A DNA stretch of 64,000 bases from Cololabis saira. Its lineage: Eukaryota; Chordata; Actinopteri; Beloniformes; Belonidae. Made by a program: the position numbers and the translations under genes. The notes beneath the pieces were generated by a model, which had not been told where the DNA came from, searched no databases, and saw nothing but the letters and a program-made list of their open reading frames with translations. Of the stretch, positions 33,119 through 43,582 are shown one piece after another (position 1 is the stretch's first letter; each line of letters starts with the position of its first letter). The stretch lies in the NCBI RefSeq assembly GCF_033807715.1, contig NC_084599.1:26034125-26098124 (forward strand). The letters run 5' to 3'.

Positions 33119-34172
33119 AGAAGACATACATACTAAAATATGTTGTTAGAAACACATAAAATAATCTAATTGCTTTAAAAATCTACAATGTTTATTACAT
33201 ATTTTGACCTGCGGGAGGCGCCATGTTTTACCTGCGCAATGCATTCTGGGGGGCGATGACGTAGACCGATGACTCTGGGAAGATAAGCCGCGTTAGTTTA
33301 ACTGGGACAGGTATCTAAAACATAGATGAGCAGCTCTCTCCCGGCCGTGGAGGCTGACGAGGGAGCCCATAAGACGTCTCGGTTCAGGCAAACTGGATCA
33401 AAGGTCTGTGATGCACGGGAGATCTGCAAAAATGATCAAAGTCGTGCGCATCTTACCAGTGCATTAGGCTACGGCGTCTACGGCGTCTACGGCGTAGGCT
33501 ACGCCGTAGACGGCGTAGCCGTGGCTCTAGAGCCTGCAGCGCACCGCCACCCGCTCTCGCCGCCACCGGGATGGAGACGCCGGTGGGCAGGATGCACGTT
33601 TGGGTGGGCATAGCCCACCCCTGCCACCCCCTAAAACCGGCCTCGGTGCTGGGTCCACCGTTTGATGACAGACCAGAGGCTGAGGGGACTGGCCCGGGAC
33701 TTTGACGAAACGGGAGGCGCAGACTTGGCGTCAAATAGGCAAGAACATCTTTATTTAATTTAATGACGCCAGATCTGGCTGGGGTTTTTATTGTAGCATC
33801 GGCTATCTGCTAGTTGAAACGTGTGGTCGGTTAGTCTATCTGAGTTTTATGGTGTTTTTATAGTTCATGCTTTATGGTGCGGTACCTTTTTTTTTTTTTG
33901 TTTTTTACTTTTTTGTAGGTGCGCCGTCACCTTAATGTTTAGCTGTGTTTTCATCTTTTTCTGGGTGTCAAAACAGTGGACGGGGGCCAGCAGGAGCCAC
34001 CGTCTGACGTCACTACCCAGAATGTATTGCGGTGTAAACAACAATGGCGACCTACGAGTTAAATTATATTTTAAAATTTTATAAAAACGAAGACATCAAC
34101 AAGGTTTTTTATATCACATTGTTATAATTGATACCAACATTTATTAAGACCTACATGTCTTAATAGCCAGGG
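33119..34172. mobile_element. Non-autonomous DNA transposon with long imperfect inverted ends
   Basis: The left part (AAGACATACATACTAAAATA; GACCTGCGGGAGGCGCCATG; GCAATGCATTCTGGG; GATGACGT) recurs inverted on the right (GACGTCACTACCCAGAATGT; CAACAATGGCGACCTACGAG; TTAATAAATGTTGG on the minus strand). Together these give inverted arms of more than 100 bp with decay. The middle holds a GC-rich region with a hairpin and G/P-rich open frames without recognisable domains. Arms of this kind occur in teleost ISL2EU-type elements, but I am unsure of the family. Exact ends and target duplication are not resolved, partly because the TTAA element abuts the left side. Confidence 0.6.
33478..33518. repeat. 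GC-rich hairpin built from CTACGGCGT repeats
   Basis: A 19-bp stem with one mismatch and a 3-base loop (GGC). The left arm is made of tandem CTACGGCGT units, three counting the one just outside. The motif resembles the CCTACGGCGTAGG core of the palindromic MITE at 38851-38989, so this may be a fragment of that family. Confidence 0.8.
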
Positions 34173-34479
34173 TTCCTTTTAAAGTTCCCCCTCTGAGATG
34201 AATCCAGATTACAAGATATATCATGAGGGAATTCTGCCATCAGCAGTAAGGCTGCAGAGCTCCGCCTCCAGTGTCAGAGAGGCGGGGTCGCAAAGCACAT
34301 GTACCTAGATGCAGATTGCTGGAAACAATCCTGACTACTTGTGCGATGGGTCCCTACATTTGCATTCAGTAATAGATGAAATGAGAAGTTAGCACAACTT
34401 GATTATAAACTCTGGTGGGTGAGGCGGAGAATAAATCTTAAAATTGTGAAACTGAATTGGCTAAAGGTAACCGGCATTG

Positions 34480-34592
34480 TCTTTATCTTCCTAACAAATA
34501 GTTACCTCTGTTTTACTGTTTATTTTTGATGGAATCCCCCATTGCAATTTTGTGTTGCAATGACTGAATAAACTTCATTCATTCATTCATTT
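34480..34592. mobile_element. Possible retroposon tail ending in (ATTC)n
   Basis: TGCAATTTTGTGTTGCAATG, then ACTGAATAAACTTC and four CATT units, looks like the 3' tail of a LINE or SINE that ends in a short tetranucleotide repeat. No coding part is readable, so the class is uncertain. Confidence 0.4.
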
Positions 34593-35149
34593 TTCAGGGA
34601 AAATATTGTACTGGCTACCAAATTAGAATAGGTACAGTACATCATACTATCTATGCTGACCTCATTTAGTCAGGTTGTTACATAGCATGCCTTTAAAACC
34701 CCCAAACAAATACATCTATGACATTTTCCCCACACTGCAGCCTTGATCAACTGTATGTTGTAAACTGCAATTAACATCAGAGAACCTGCACAAACATTTA
34801 ATGAAACAACATGATATGCTACGCGGCCATCATTAGCACAGGAACGTGTAATTAACTAGTATGTTTTTCAGTCTATAGAAATGTCGTTCACAGATTCGAG
34901 GGAGTAGAATTTCCCTTGCTTACTCACTGCAAAGCTGTTAAATCTCATTGCATGGCTTACATGCAAACTGCACCGCTTACATGCAAACATGAGAGCAGAA
35001 CAAACTAAACTGGATAAAACCCATAATTGGATATTCCAGCTCCATTTATGATTCATCAAGCTTGTGCTCTGCTTTATGTTTATTCTGTGCATGTAGTTTA
35101 GTCCAGTAAATATTTAAAGACTTCTGTTATACAGGCTACTTCTTCCTGC

Positions 35150-35154
<5 letters not shown>
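34593..35154. other. Unannotated stretch
   Basis: I see nothing recognisable between the (ATTC)n tail and the CA microsatellite. Confidence 0.45.
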
Positions 35155-35341
<187 letters not shown>

Positions 35342-35633
35342 GCCTTGAACACACGTACACAATCTTCCCTGAAGTAACATAATTTCCCCTCGCCCTTTCT
35401 TGCCCCAGCCTGACAGCCTCTCTTTCTCACCCGCTTCTTCTTTTACTTCCTCCTCTCCTCGCCACCACCTCCATCTGTATTTGTGCGGCTATGTCTTATT
35501 TATCCATTCCTCTCAGATGAGGTCTCAAGAGATGAGAGACATCTGCTGAACGTACTTTGAAGATGCATTACGTTGCTCAATTATGTGTGGTGCCAAGCTC
35601 TCGTTTGCATTCAGTGACATGGAGAGTGCATCG

Positions 35634-36266
35634 CTAACAGGTGGTGGGAGAGGACATACATGGCAGCCCGTTTGATAAATAAAATATATTATGGTAATGC
35701 CAGAGAGGAAAGGGAGATATTTGACTATTAGTAAATTGGCTTACACCGCACCTGCAGTCAGAGAGAGATGGAACTTCAGGACGTGGATGCCGGTGAGAAA
35801 CGTGCACGCATTCACAAGCATTTAGAACATAAATATGGTGAAACATACCCTCTTGTAAACATGTGCATATGTTTATGCTTCTGCAGCGAGCACATTTGCA
35901 TACATGTCTGAATACATATTCAGAGATGGTTTTTTTGTGATAATGAATGCAAATCAACTGTGCTGTTGATGGACTGCCACAAGAATCACTAATACTGGCT
36001 TGACTGGTGCCGGCAGATGGAGGCTCGCTTCGTCTGTGGGTGTATCCTGTTTCTTCTCTCAAACTCGTGGTTCTTGAGCTGGACAGAACTTGGATGGGAA
36101 CTCTACCATCAAGCCAAATGAAGAATGTACGTTTAATGAGGTAGGGGGTGGGTTGGTGGGTGAGAGATGAAACCTCTTCCAATCTGTTACACATGCGTAT
36201 ATGGACCCACGGGACTCCGTATGTGTCTCTGGACATATATGGACATGCATGCACAACAAGCACCAC
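35634..36266 (-). other. Long open reading frame of unknown significance
   Basis: About 211 codons are open on the minus strand, stop to stop, in sequence that is neither repetitive nor strongly purine/pyrimidine biased. The first in-frame ATG is about ten codons in (MSRDTYGVPWVHI); the codon at 36266 is GTG. The product would have a Cys/His-rich middle (CKCARCRS, CTCLQEG, CECVHVSHRH) without a regular zinc-finger spacing I recognise. There is no signal peptide or repeat. An overlapping minus-strand frame (36059-36346) and a plus-strand frame (36148-36459) are also open, which suggests locally low stop density rather than a gene. Confidence 0.15.
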
Positions 36267-37719
36267 AGTTCAACCGTTCTCCAACACACGCACCAATCTG
36301 AGAAGCGACCTGAGGTCAGAGGTCTTTGGACTGGAGGGCATCTCATTTGAAAAATGGAGTCCTAGCAATTCATCATGCATTTGGTCTCCTGGCACACATT
36401 ATCAGTCTTTTTTGTCAAAGATAAAGAAACCGGCTGCTGTAATACTTTTATTCTTTTAGAGAAAGTAAAAAAAAAAAAGACAAAAAAAACTTGATATTGT
36501 GCAGTTGGTATTGATTTATCATTACATACTTGAAAACTACATGTAATGGTGAAGCAATTCATCATATTTATCATCCTCATCCGTTGTCATTCTTAAAATA
36601 AGATGGGTTTTTTTCTACCAAAGTAAATCGGTGCAAGATTGCACAGTGAGGTTGGCATTTTGAGTTGTCAATCACAGCTCTAATGAGAAGGGCACGGTGA
36701 GGCTGGGATGGGGTTAATACATGACAAACAAACAAGAGAGAAGGGGGCCCTCTGTTCTGCCGTGATACCTGCCCGCTAGTGGGAATCAGGCCCATATGTG
36801 TTATGGGTAACTCCCGGTGGAAGCGGTGACTTTGAGGGTCACGCTGGGGCGGCTTCGTACTCTTTTCATTGCACACAGCTGTGCTTGCCATGAAGAAACT
36901 CCTCACCTCTGACCCAGCGACCGCCTGGTACACCTTTGACAGGAATGTTGGGTGATTGGCTACTTCGCTCCCCTTTTCATTTCCTGTCGCTTCAGTTTTC
37001 ACTAACAGCGTCAAGAATCTACCAATGAGTCCCTGATTCGTGCCTTAGAGGGATTTTCGGAGCTATCAAGGACAGGCCTGCAGCTTAAATATGAATTATG
37101 AATGGATTTAAGACTAACAGTAAATCAATAAAGCTTGCTCAGGAATGCCTTAAACTTGTGCAACTCATTATTCAATAAGCAATAATGGCCCACTAATCCC
37201 TTGTATTTATATTTTCGAGAACAGTTAACCACCCTGACACAATTTGATTTGAAATTAAAGGTCATATACGGTTCAATATTGCACTACAAAGGATTAAAGA
37301 ATTAATTTCCACTTCAAGGAAATCCACTGAGACTGTTTCAGATTGGATTCTGAGACCGTGCCATGGCACCACAAACGCGTTCCCTGCTATATCAGCTAGA
37401 TGTAGTAGTTGTGTGTTTATTTATCAGCTTTGCATCACACACGTTGGCATTCAGTGAGCTCAAGTTGCCAAAATAACTTGTTTTAGAGGAAGATTCCATA
37501 GGGTTCAGGTAATAAGAGCTGGCCGAGTCACAGCCATCTGAAAAACCTTAAATTTCATGTTTTTTTTTTTATCTGGTACAATTAAAAATAAATGTTTGAA
37601 TCGTACCTGAGCAGACTACAGAAGAAGCTCACTTCGTGTGGTGCTTTACAGAGTCTGTTTAGTTTAATTTTGGTGAAATAGCAGGGAAATGACAACAACG
37701 TTTTTTTTTTTTAAAGATC

Positions 37720-37884
37720 TTAAGGGTTTCTTGCAAGCTGCTCAGGTTCCTTCTTCACCTCCATGCCAGTGGCCCTGAAACAAAACCTGCCTTGGATTTG
37801 GGATTTAAGTCTGTCTGCCCCTATGTTTTCAGAAACCCCAGCAACAAGCTGGATCTGCACTTGATTCAGCAGTTTGGAGCATAT
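37720..37884 (-). CDS. Candidate terminal exon (speculative)
   Basis: On the minus strand a good acceptor (TGTTTCTCTTTACAG) ends at 37885. It is followed in phase 0 by 54 codons, ICSKLLNQVQIQLVAG ... CFRATGMEVKKEPEQLARNP, and a stop at 37720-37722. The peptide is of plausible composition with a charged end, but I do not recognise a family. No AATAAA is visible in the next 150 bp and I cannot place an upstream exon. It could equally be chance next to a pyrimidine tract. Confidence 0.2.
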   Translation of the reverse strand: MCSKLLNQVQIQLVAGVSENIGADRLKSQIQGRFCFRATGMEVKKEPEQLARNP

Positions 37885-38850
37885 CTGTAAAGAGAAACAC
37901 ATGGTTACGTGTCAGAAAGGTTGTTTGAAATTTTATAGAAAATCTGATAAATGATGTCACTCAGATGGAACAAAGCGAGGTTCTATTTAAAGCTTTTCAG
38001 CTCCGACCCGTTATAAAGCAAAGTTGTTCTTTGAGAATCCCCTGCTCATTACAAAGCGTCCTCCTTTAGGGGGATGGAAGGATGGGGATTTAGCCTGCCA
38101 CAGATGATGGATGGATGCTGTGGTGTAGATTAGGTGAGATGTGAGACGTTTGCTCCCTTTTCCTTTTCGTCCCTTCAGGGACTAAATGAAGATGAAGGAG
38201 AGTAGTGTTTAAACTCTTTGCCTTTGTTTTTCGTCCCGTTTGAGGCCAGATTCGGTTTGTCTCTCGGACGCCTGGGACAAATCCATTAGCTCTGCTGTAT
38301 CTCGACTTCTGCAGGCGTCCCCTTCTTCCGTGTCACCCTGAAGACAAGTGAGTGAGAACCTGAGAGGGAGTCATTTCACACATAAGAGCAGACTCGGTGT
38401 TGCTGATGTTGGCAACTGGAACTAGAATTCACAAATTCTGTGATTAATTAAAACATGTTGCATTATTGGTTTAGACTAAATGACCAGTCACAAACACAAT
38501 GGGCCTCATTCATGAAATATTCATAAATCTGTGAGCAGATTTGCAAATCAATCACCTCTTTACTAAAAACCTACTCTGGATTCTGGATGTTGCATAAAAT
38601 CCGGGTGTGTCGATTCAAAAATGACAATCAATGCAGTGTTTGCTTATTAATTAGCATAACGAGGGGGTGATTATAACTAAGGCCACGTTTACACGTAGCC
38701 GGGTATTTACAGAAGACAGATATTTTCCCCTCTACGTTTTCAAAAATATCCTCGTTTACACAGATCTGCATGAATACGCTGTTAACGTCATGCCAGCCAA
38801 TCAGAATCCTGGAAAAAACATCAATAAATGACACGTGTAACTTCCAGTTA

Positions 38851-38989
38851 AGGCTGATTTATGGTTCCGCGTTACACCAACGCAGAGCCTACGGCGTAGG
38901 GTACGCGGCGCGCACCGTACGGCGCGCATCGCCGCGTACCCTACGCCGTAGGCTCTGCGTCGATTTAACGCGGGACCATAAATCAGGCT
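38851..38989. mobile_element. Palindromic MITE, Harbinger-like (TTA duplication)
   Basis: A 139-bp near-perfect palindrome. Arms start AGGCTGATTTATGGTTCCGC and contain CGCAGAGCCTACGGCGTAGG. The centre is a GC-rich GCGCGC-type sequence. TTA stands at 38848-38850 and 38990-38992, consistent with the 3-bp TWA duplications of PIF/Harbinger elements. Related pieces lie at 2969-3088 and as one-arm fragments in both microsatellite-bearing MITEs (about 16412-16440 and 49630-49660). Confidence 0.82.
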
Positions 38990-39190
38990 TTACTTCCAAG
39001 ACGGAACGAGAGTCTCTCGTTTGGAGTGACAGAGAAGTGGAGTTACTTTTAAGTGTGACTTTAGAATATAAAACAGGTAAAATACAAGAAAATATTGACG
39101 GTGGCCAAACTAATTGTAAACACAGGTCGCACACATGACGCTGGTGAGTTTCTGGTGCATTATGTGACGTTCTGAAACTTAAATCTCCGT

Positions 39191-39270
39191 TTTCCTCTGT
39201 TTTCCTCCGTTTTCCTCTGTTTTCCTCTGTTTTCCTCCGTTTTCCTCTGTTTTCCTCTGTTTTCCTCCGT
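39191..39270. repeat. 10-bp minisatellite with a 30-bp higher order
   Basis: Eight units of TTTCCTCYGT. The variable base follows the order T, C, T repeated, so the true period is 30 bp. The minus-strand K/R/E-rich open frame is a by-product. Confidence 0.93.
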
Positions 39271-39427
39271 TTAGACGCAAACGTGAAAACGGAGTTTTTG
39301 AAAATCTCCACTTTGGCCGGAGTTTTCAGAAATAATCGTTTTTGGGGGCTTTGAGCTCCGTTTTCGTGTAAACGAACGGCCAAAACGCATGAAAACAGCT
39401 CCGTTTTTGCTCAGTGTAAACGGGGCC

Positions 39428-40921
39428 TATGTAAAGATATATCCTCATCCTGCGTGTATACGTGTGGACATGGCACATTAAAAAATACAGAAAAGAGGAA
39501 GAACATTTTGTCAGGCACAGCAATAGAGGTACTTTACACCGAACGGGAGCCTTCATACGGTTGTGACAGGAACCGGTGAGGCACAGGCCTGGAAACAGGT
39601 GAATAATGCTGTTAATGACCATCTTCTGTCCAACAAAGCATTTAAGAGGTGAAGTGAAAAGAGTTAGATGTGATATTTCCAAAAACAACTTTGTTTTTAG
39701 TATATTTTAAGAGACATAATCGATACTATACATTCTACAGTATAAACAGGTCAAATACACATTAGGTAAGATTAAAGTTAGAATTCTAATTCATTATAAG
39801 ACTTAAAACACACATGTTAAAGGTGTCTGCACGTTGTGAAAATGTGAAAAAGCTCCACACACGGCCTCAGGCAGGAGAAAATTTTGCTTGTACCTACAAA
39901 GAAATCGTAACTAAAGAATGCTGAAACATGAGTGAATTTCACTCTGCAAGCAATTTTCGCACACATTTGTTTCGCTCAGGTTTCCTCCGTTCAGATCAGG
40001 ACTAATGAGAGGGAAATTGAGACAGATATCTAACCAGTATCTGATGGTGTAAAAATGTTTACGGGGACTTTTAAAACCACATACCAAACAGATCTCAGAC
40101 AACTCGGCTAAAAACGTGTTCACTGTTTTATTTTGCTTCATGAGCTACGTCCAAATGCAAATGTGGGTATTTGTTTATCAGCCAAACAACATCAGCAAAA
40201 GTAAATGAATGTCTTTATAAAGTCTCGGAAAGACCACATACCCACAGACAAAAAAATAAAACAGATTTGTTGCATCTATAAAAATCCACAGACTCTTCCA
40301 ATACAGTAAAAAATGTAAGTGTACATTAAAAGTGAAGGAGGTTTCACTAGTTAGTGAGTAGACATTTACAGAGGACCAGAGGACTGTGATGAATTCCTCG
40401 GTGCTACATTAGTCTGTTACAGAGTTAATGTAGCTTGTACTTCTCTTGTAAATCACAGCTGTAAAATGGAGGAGGCCATAACAATGCTTTCCAGCATGGG
40501 AAGGAAATTCACTTTCTCAGCGATTAACCCTTTGATGTACCATTTGACATGAATGCAAACTACCCGCAACCGGGACAAGATACTGAGAGTTTAAATACAC
40601 CTAACCATTCGTCCTGTTGTGGCTACTATTATGGTAATGAATGGGCTGAAAAATGATGTGAGGGAAAGCAAGAGAAACATTTGACTCACAAGCTGGAAAT
40701 TCGTACCACTGCAGTCCATTTTCTCCACGTTTTTCGAGGAACTTTTGTCAGAATAAGGAAATAGGTGTTGAAACGTGTGTTGGAAGTACTGTGCTGAGCT
40801 ACATCAGAAACAAGGACATGGTAAGACATGGCCGACTAGGATTATTGACAGTTTATTAACGGTAACTGTTTTGATTCAGCAGTTTTGTTTACATGCATGC
40901 TTCTTCAGTGCAACTTTAATA
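39428..40921. other. Unannotated stretch
   Basis: I see no recognisable gene, RNA or bounded element here. The last eight bases before 40930 are the target duplication of the hAT derivative. Confidence 0.45.
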
Positions 40922-40929
40922 ATGCTACC

Positions 40930-41594
40930 CAGGGCCGCCGCAAGGGGTGTGTGCGAACCGTGCGACCGCACGGGGCCTCGCGCCCCAAGGGGCCTTGCGC
41001 TATGGGCCGTTTTTTTTTTTTTTTTTTTTTTTAATTTTTTATTTTTTTTTTGTTGTTTTTTTTTTTTCCTTTTTTCCCTTATAAATATCAACAGTCACGT
41101 TCCATTACAGACCTAAATGTGTTCTAGTCTGTGCATATCAATATATATATGTGCAATGATGCGCATGTCTGTTGTTCAATACAACTGCCTCAGACCAAGC
41201 GCATTGACACAAGCTGCTCTGATCCAGACGGGTGGAGTGTGGAACAAACTGTCACACAATGTCGAGAGAACGAGACAGAATCAGGAAATTTCCATCAGGG
41301 GATGAAAAAAGAAAAAAAAACTAAAGAAAATGGAAGAGTTTAATGCCTCTCTGAAAGGCTTGTTTGATAAATTTGTTACAAAAATCACTGATCCGACCGG
41401 GTCTCAAGCAGCCGTGGGGCCCCGCGTCGAGGCAAGCCAAATGATGATGAGGCAGGGGAAGTTATCCAGTATTTTGCTAATTGGAGAGTTAAAATTGCGC
41501 ATATAGACACCCGATCCGACCCGAAAAACCCCAAAAATTTTGCGCGCGTGAGCATAGCGTGCACGCGAGGGCCCCCCCCCAGCCCGCACAGGTG
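40930..41594 (+). mobile_element. hAT deletion derivative, copy 2
   Basis: It starts CAGGGCCGCCGCAAGGGGTG and ends ...GCCCGCACAGGTG, flanked by a perfect 8-bp target duplication, ATGCTACC (40922-40929 and 41595-41602). Layout and sequence match copy 1 at 25757-26415 in inverse orientation, including a long T-rich tract (41009-41069) and the transposase N-terminus. The right end is more diverged than in copy 1. Confidence 0.9.
41259..41560 (+). pseudogene. N-terminal fragment of a hAT transposase
   Basis: From the ATG at 41259 the frame reads MSRERDRIRKFPSGDEKRKK and is then broken by a longer A run than in copy 1. The continuation MEEFNASLKGLFDKFVTK is readable from 41329 in another frame. 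A single-base change near 41435 shifts it again before the acidic stretch. The catalytic domain is absent, as in copy 1. Confidence 0.5.
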
Positions 41595-41602
41595 ATGCTA
41601 CC

Positions 41603-42453
41603 TATAAAATTTGCATCTCCATTCATATTTCCCAAGTTAAAGGAGACTTGTGACTTGTGAGACTTGAGATTTTATTCAATAACTGTAACGCTTTGATCAA
41701 AAATGCCTCAAAGTAAAGGTTGTTTTTTTTGTTCAGCCTCTTTACAGTTCCATCAACAACTGGTTTTAGGGGGCGGAGTCACCCATTCAAATTTACTCCT
41801 GTTTTTTGCAAAGTGTACCTTTTTTTGAGGTGTCTAAAAGCTTTGCACTTTCCACTTCTGACATACAGCAAATGCAAGGAGATGGGAAATGAGTTTGAGA
41901 TAGAAATTGTGGGGTTATATAATTCTACTCTGATCTGCGTCTGTGATGCCATCGTGGGATTTGTACTTGATTTGTACTTTGTACTGCATATCTGAACTGC
42001 TGACTGAATGGCAGATTTTCAGCCCCTACCAAGTGACACGGTTATTTGGTTTTTATGTTCATAGTGCAAAAGATTAATTATTTTCATTATAATTAATGTC
42101 ATGTAAGTTCTGCAAAGCCCCTCAGCACTTCAACCTGTATGATTAGACTTAAAACAATACAAAGCACTTTTTTTTTTTACAGACTTTAAATGCCACAATT
42201 GGACTGTAGCCAATTTAAGGGGCAACATTTATAATAAATCTATTATACTTCAATAAGTGGATTCAAACCAGTAATTTAAGGACTGAAATCTCTTAAATCC
42301 CTGACTTTAACTCTGGGAATTAAGGTTAGGATTCCTGTTCTGAGGACAAATTCTCCAACAAAGCAAAATTAATTAAAATTACAGAAGTACCACTCAGGAA
42401 AAAAGGAATATTGAAGTAACATCACTGATATTTTCTCCTATTTTTCATTTTAA
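41603..42453. other. Unannotated stretch
   Basis: I see nothing recognisable here apart from short T runs. Confidence 0.45.
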
Positions 42454-42680
42454 TTAGGGCCCGAGCACTGACAGTGCGAAGGCCCTATTGTATCTGTAGG
42501 ATTTTTTTTTCTTTTTCTTCCAACGAAATGAGGGCCTTTTTGCCCCCCTAAACGTGCCCCAAAAGTCACCAAATTTTGCACGCAAGCCAAGCCTGGCGAT
42601 AAATTAGATATTTAATGGTTTGCATTAATGGGCGTCGCCTAATGGCTCAACAGCGCCCCCTAGAAGACTTTGTGCCTTGT
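42454..42680 (-). mobile_element. Helitron-like 3' end fragment
   Basis: AGGGCCCGAGCACTGACAGT followed by GCGAAGGCCCT forms a strong stem-loop. On the minus strand it is followed by CTAA and then T, which fits a Helitron 3' end (hairpin, CTRR, insertion before T). The adjacent GAAATGAGGGCCTTTTTGCC, CCCAAAAGTCACCAAATTTT and CAACAGCGCCCCCTAG words belong to a very common teleost interspersed repeat that I recognise. The class rests on the end structure. The other end is not identifiable. Confidence 0.55.
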
Positions 42681-42701
42681 GGGTTAGGGTTAGGGTTAGG
42701 G

Positions 42702-42702
<1 letters not shown>
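42681..42702. repeat. Short telomere-like (TTAGGG) repeat
   Basis: GGGTTA repeated about 3.5 times between the Helitron-like fragment and a TA repeat. It is too short to imply a fusion point. Confidence 0.85.

Positions 42703-42705
<3 letters not shown>

Positions 42706-42739
<34 letters not shown>
42706..42739. repeat. (TA)n microsatellite
   Basis: About 16 TA units, directly after the telomere-like run. Confidence 0.95.
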
Positions 42740-42743
<4 letters not shown>

Positions 42744-42814
42744 AAAATGCCAAACTCAACTATTCTCTGTGGGCGGTTTCCCTCTTCGAGCTTTGAGGTT
42801 CATCTCCTGGAACC

Positions 42815-42925
42815 GCTCTCCTGGTGGATGGTTGGTGTCACTGCCTTTGGTACAAGGAAACCCAGGTTCAAATCCCATCTCTGGCAAATGTGTGTGCATA
42901 TGTCCCCTTAGGGTAAAAACCATGA
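42815..42925 (+). mobile_element. tRNA-derived SINE head
   Basis: GGTTCAAATCC at 42869 is a good polymerase III B box. About 45 bp upstream, GTGGATGGTTGGTGTCACTG resembles an A box of the kind seen in teleost tRNA-derived SINEs. It does not fold as an intact tRNA (no matching acceptor stem that I can see), so I call it a SINE remnant, not a gene. Confidence 0.55.
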
Positions 42926-43403
42926 GCAATACACACAAAAACCAGGGTATACTGATGAGAAATTGACTGGAACAAGGCATACGTGAGAGGAGAGGAAATT
43001 GTTGGACTGTTACCGTGCCATTGTGGAAGCAACCCCTGTCAGACATTATAGATGTGAGACTTTTGCATACTACAGGATATACATCTGTGATATATATATA
43101 TGCACAGTAGTGTATCATGACTCGTTTGTAAGATGGGCTGTTGGAGTTACTGTGCGGTTAATTTCTCAGCGTGAGAAATGCCATGTGTGAAAGCGTCTGA
43201 ACTTGTTGAAATGCGTGACACTTGAGAGCCCTGTCATGTCGTCTGCAGCGATATCAGCTGATTCTTCGTTTGAACCATCAGCCATTTTCTGGATGGGTGG
43301 AGTCACGTGATTACACACACGCTGAAGTTACGGATATGGGAAAATTGATGTCGGCCATTGTAGTGAATGTCGGCAATGGTAAAGTTTTGGTTTATCGCCC
43401 AGG

Positions 43404-43570
<167 letters not shown>

Positions 43571-43582
43571 CACGTACGTACT

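Larger units (their letters stand above)
38681..39427. mobile_element. Composite DNA transposon with nested palindrome and minisatellite
   Basis: The left end GGCCACGTTTACACGTAGCC and the right end ...CAGTGTAAACGGGGCC are inverted repeats (GGCCNCGTTTACAC). Internal words such as CTACGTTTTCAAAAATATCC and CTCGTTTACAC repeat the theme of 'GTTTTC/GTTTACAC'. No clear target duplication is visible. The palindrome at 38851-38989 is a later insertion into it, and the 10-bp minisatellite at 39191-39270 arose from its own GTTTTCCTC sequence. Confidence 0.7.

Noticed and set aside
42681..42702. Interstitial telomere marking a chromosome fusion
   Set aside because: Only about 3.5 units are present, next to other simple repeats, which is far too short for that reading.
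42869..42879. Possible tRNA gene at a B-box match
   Set aside because: No acceptor or anticodon stem fits around it. The context is a tRNA-derived SINE.
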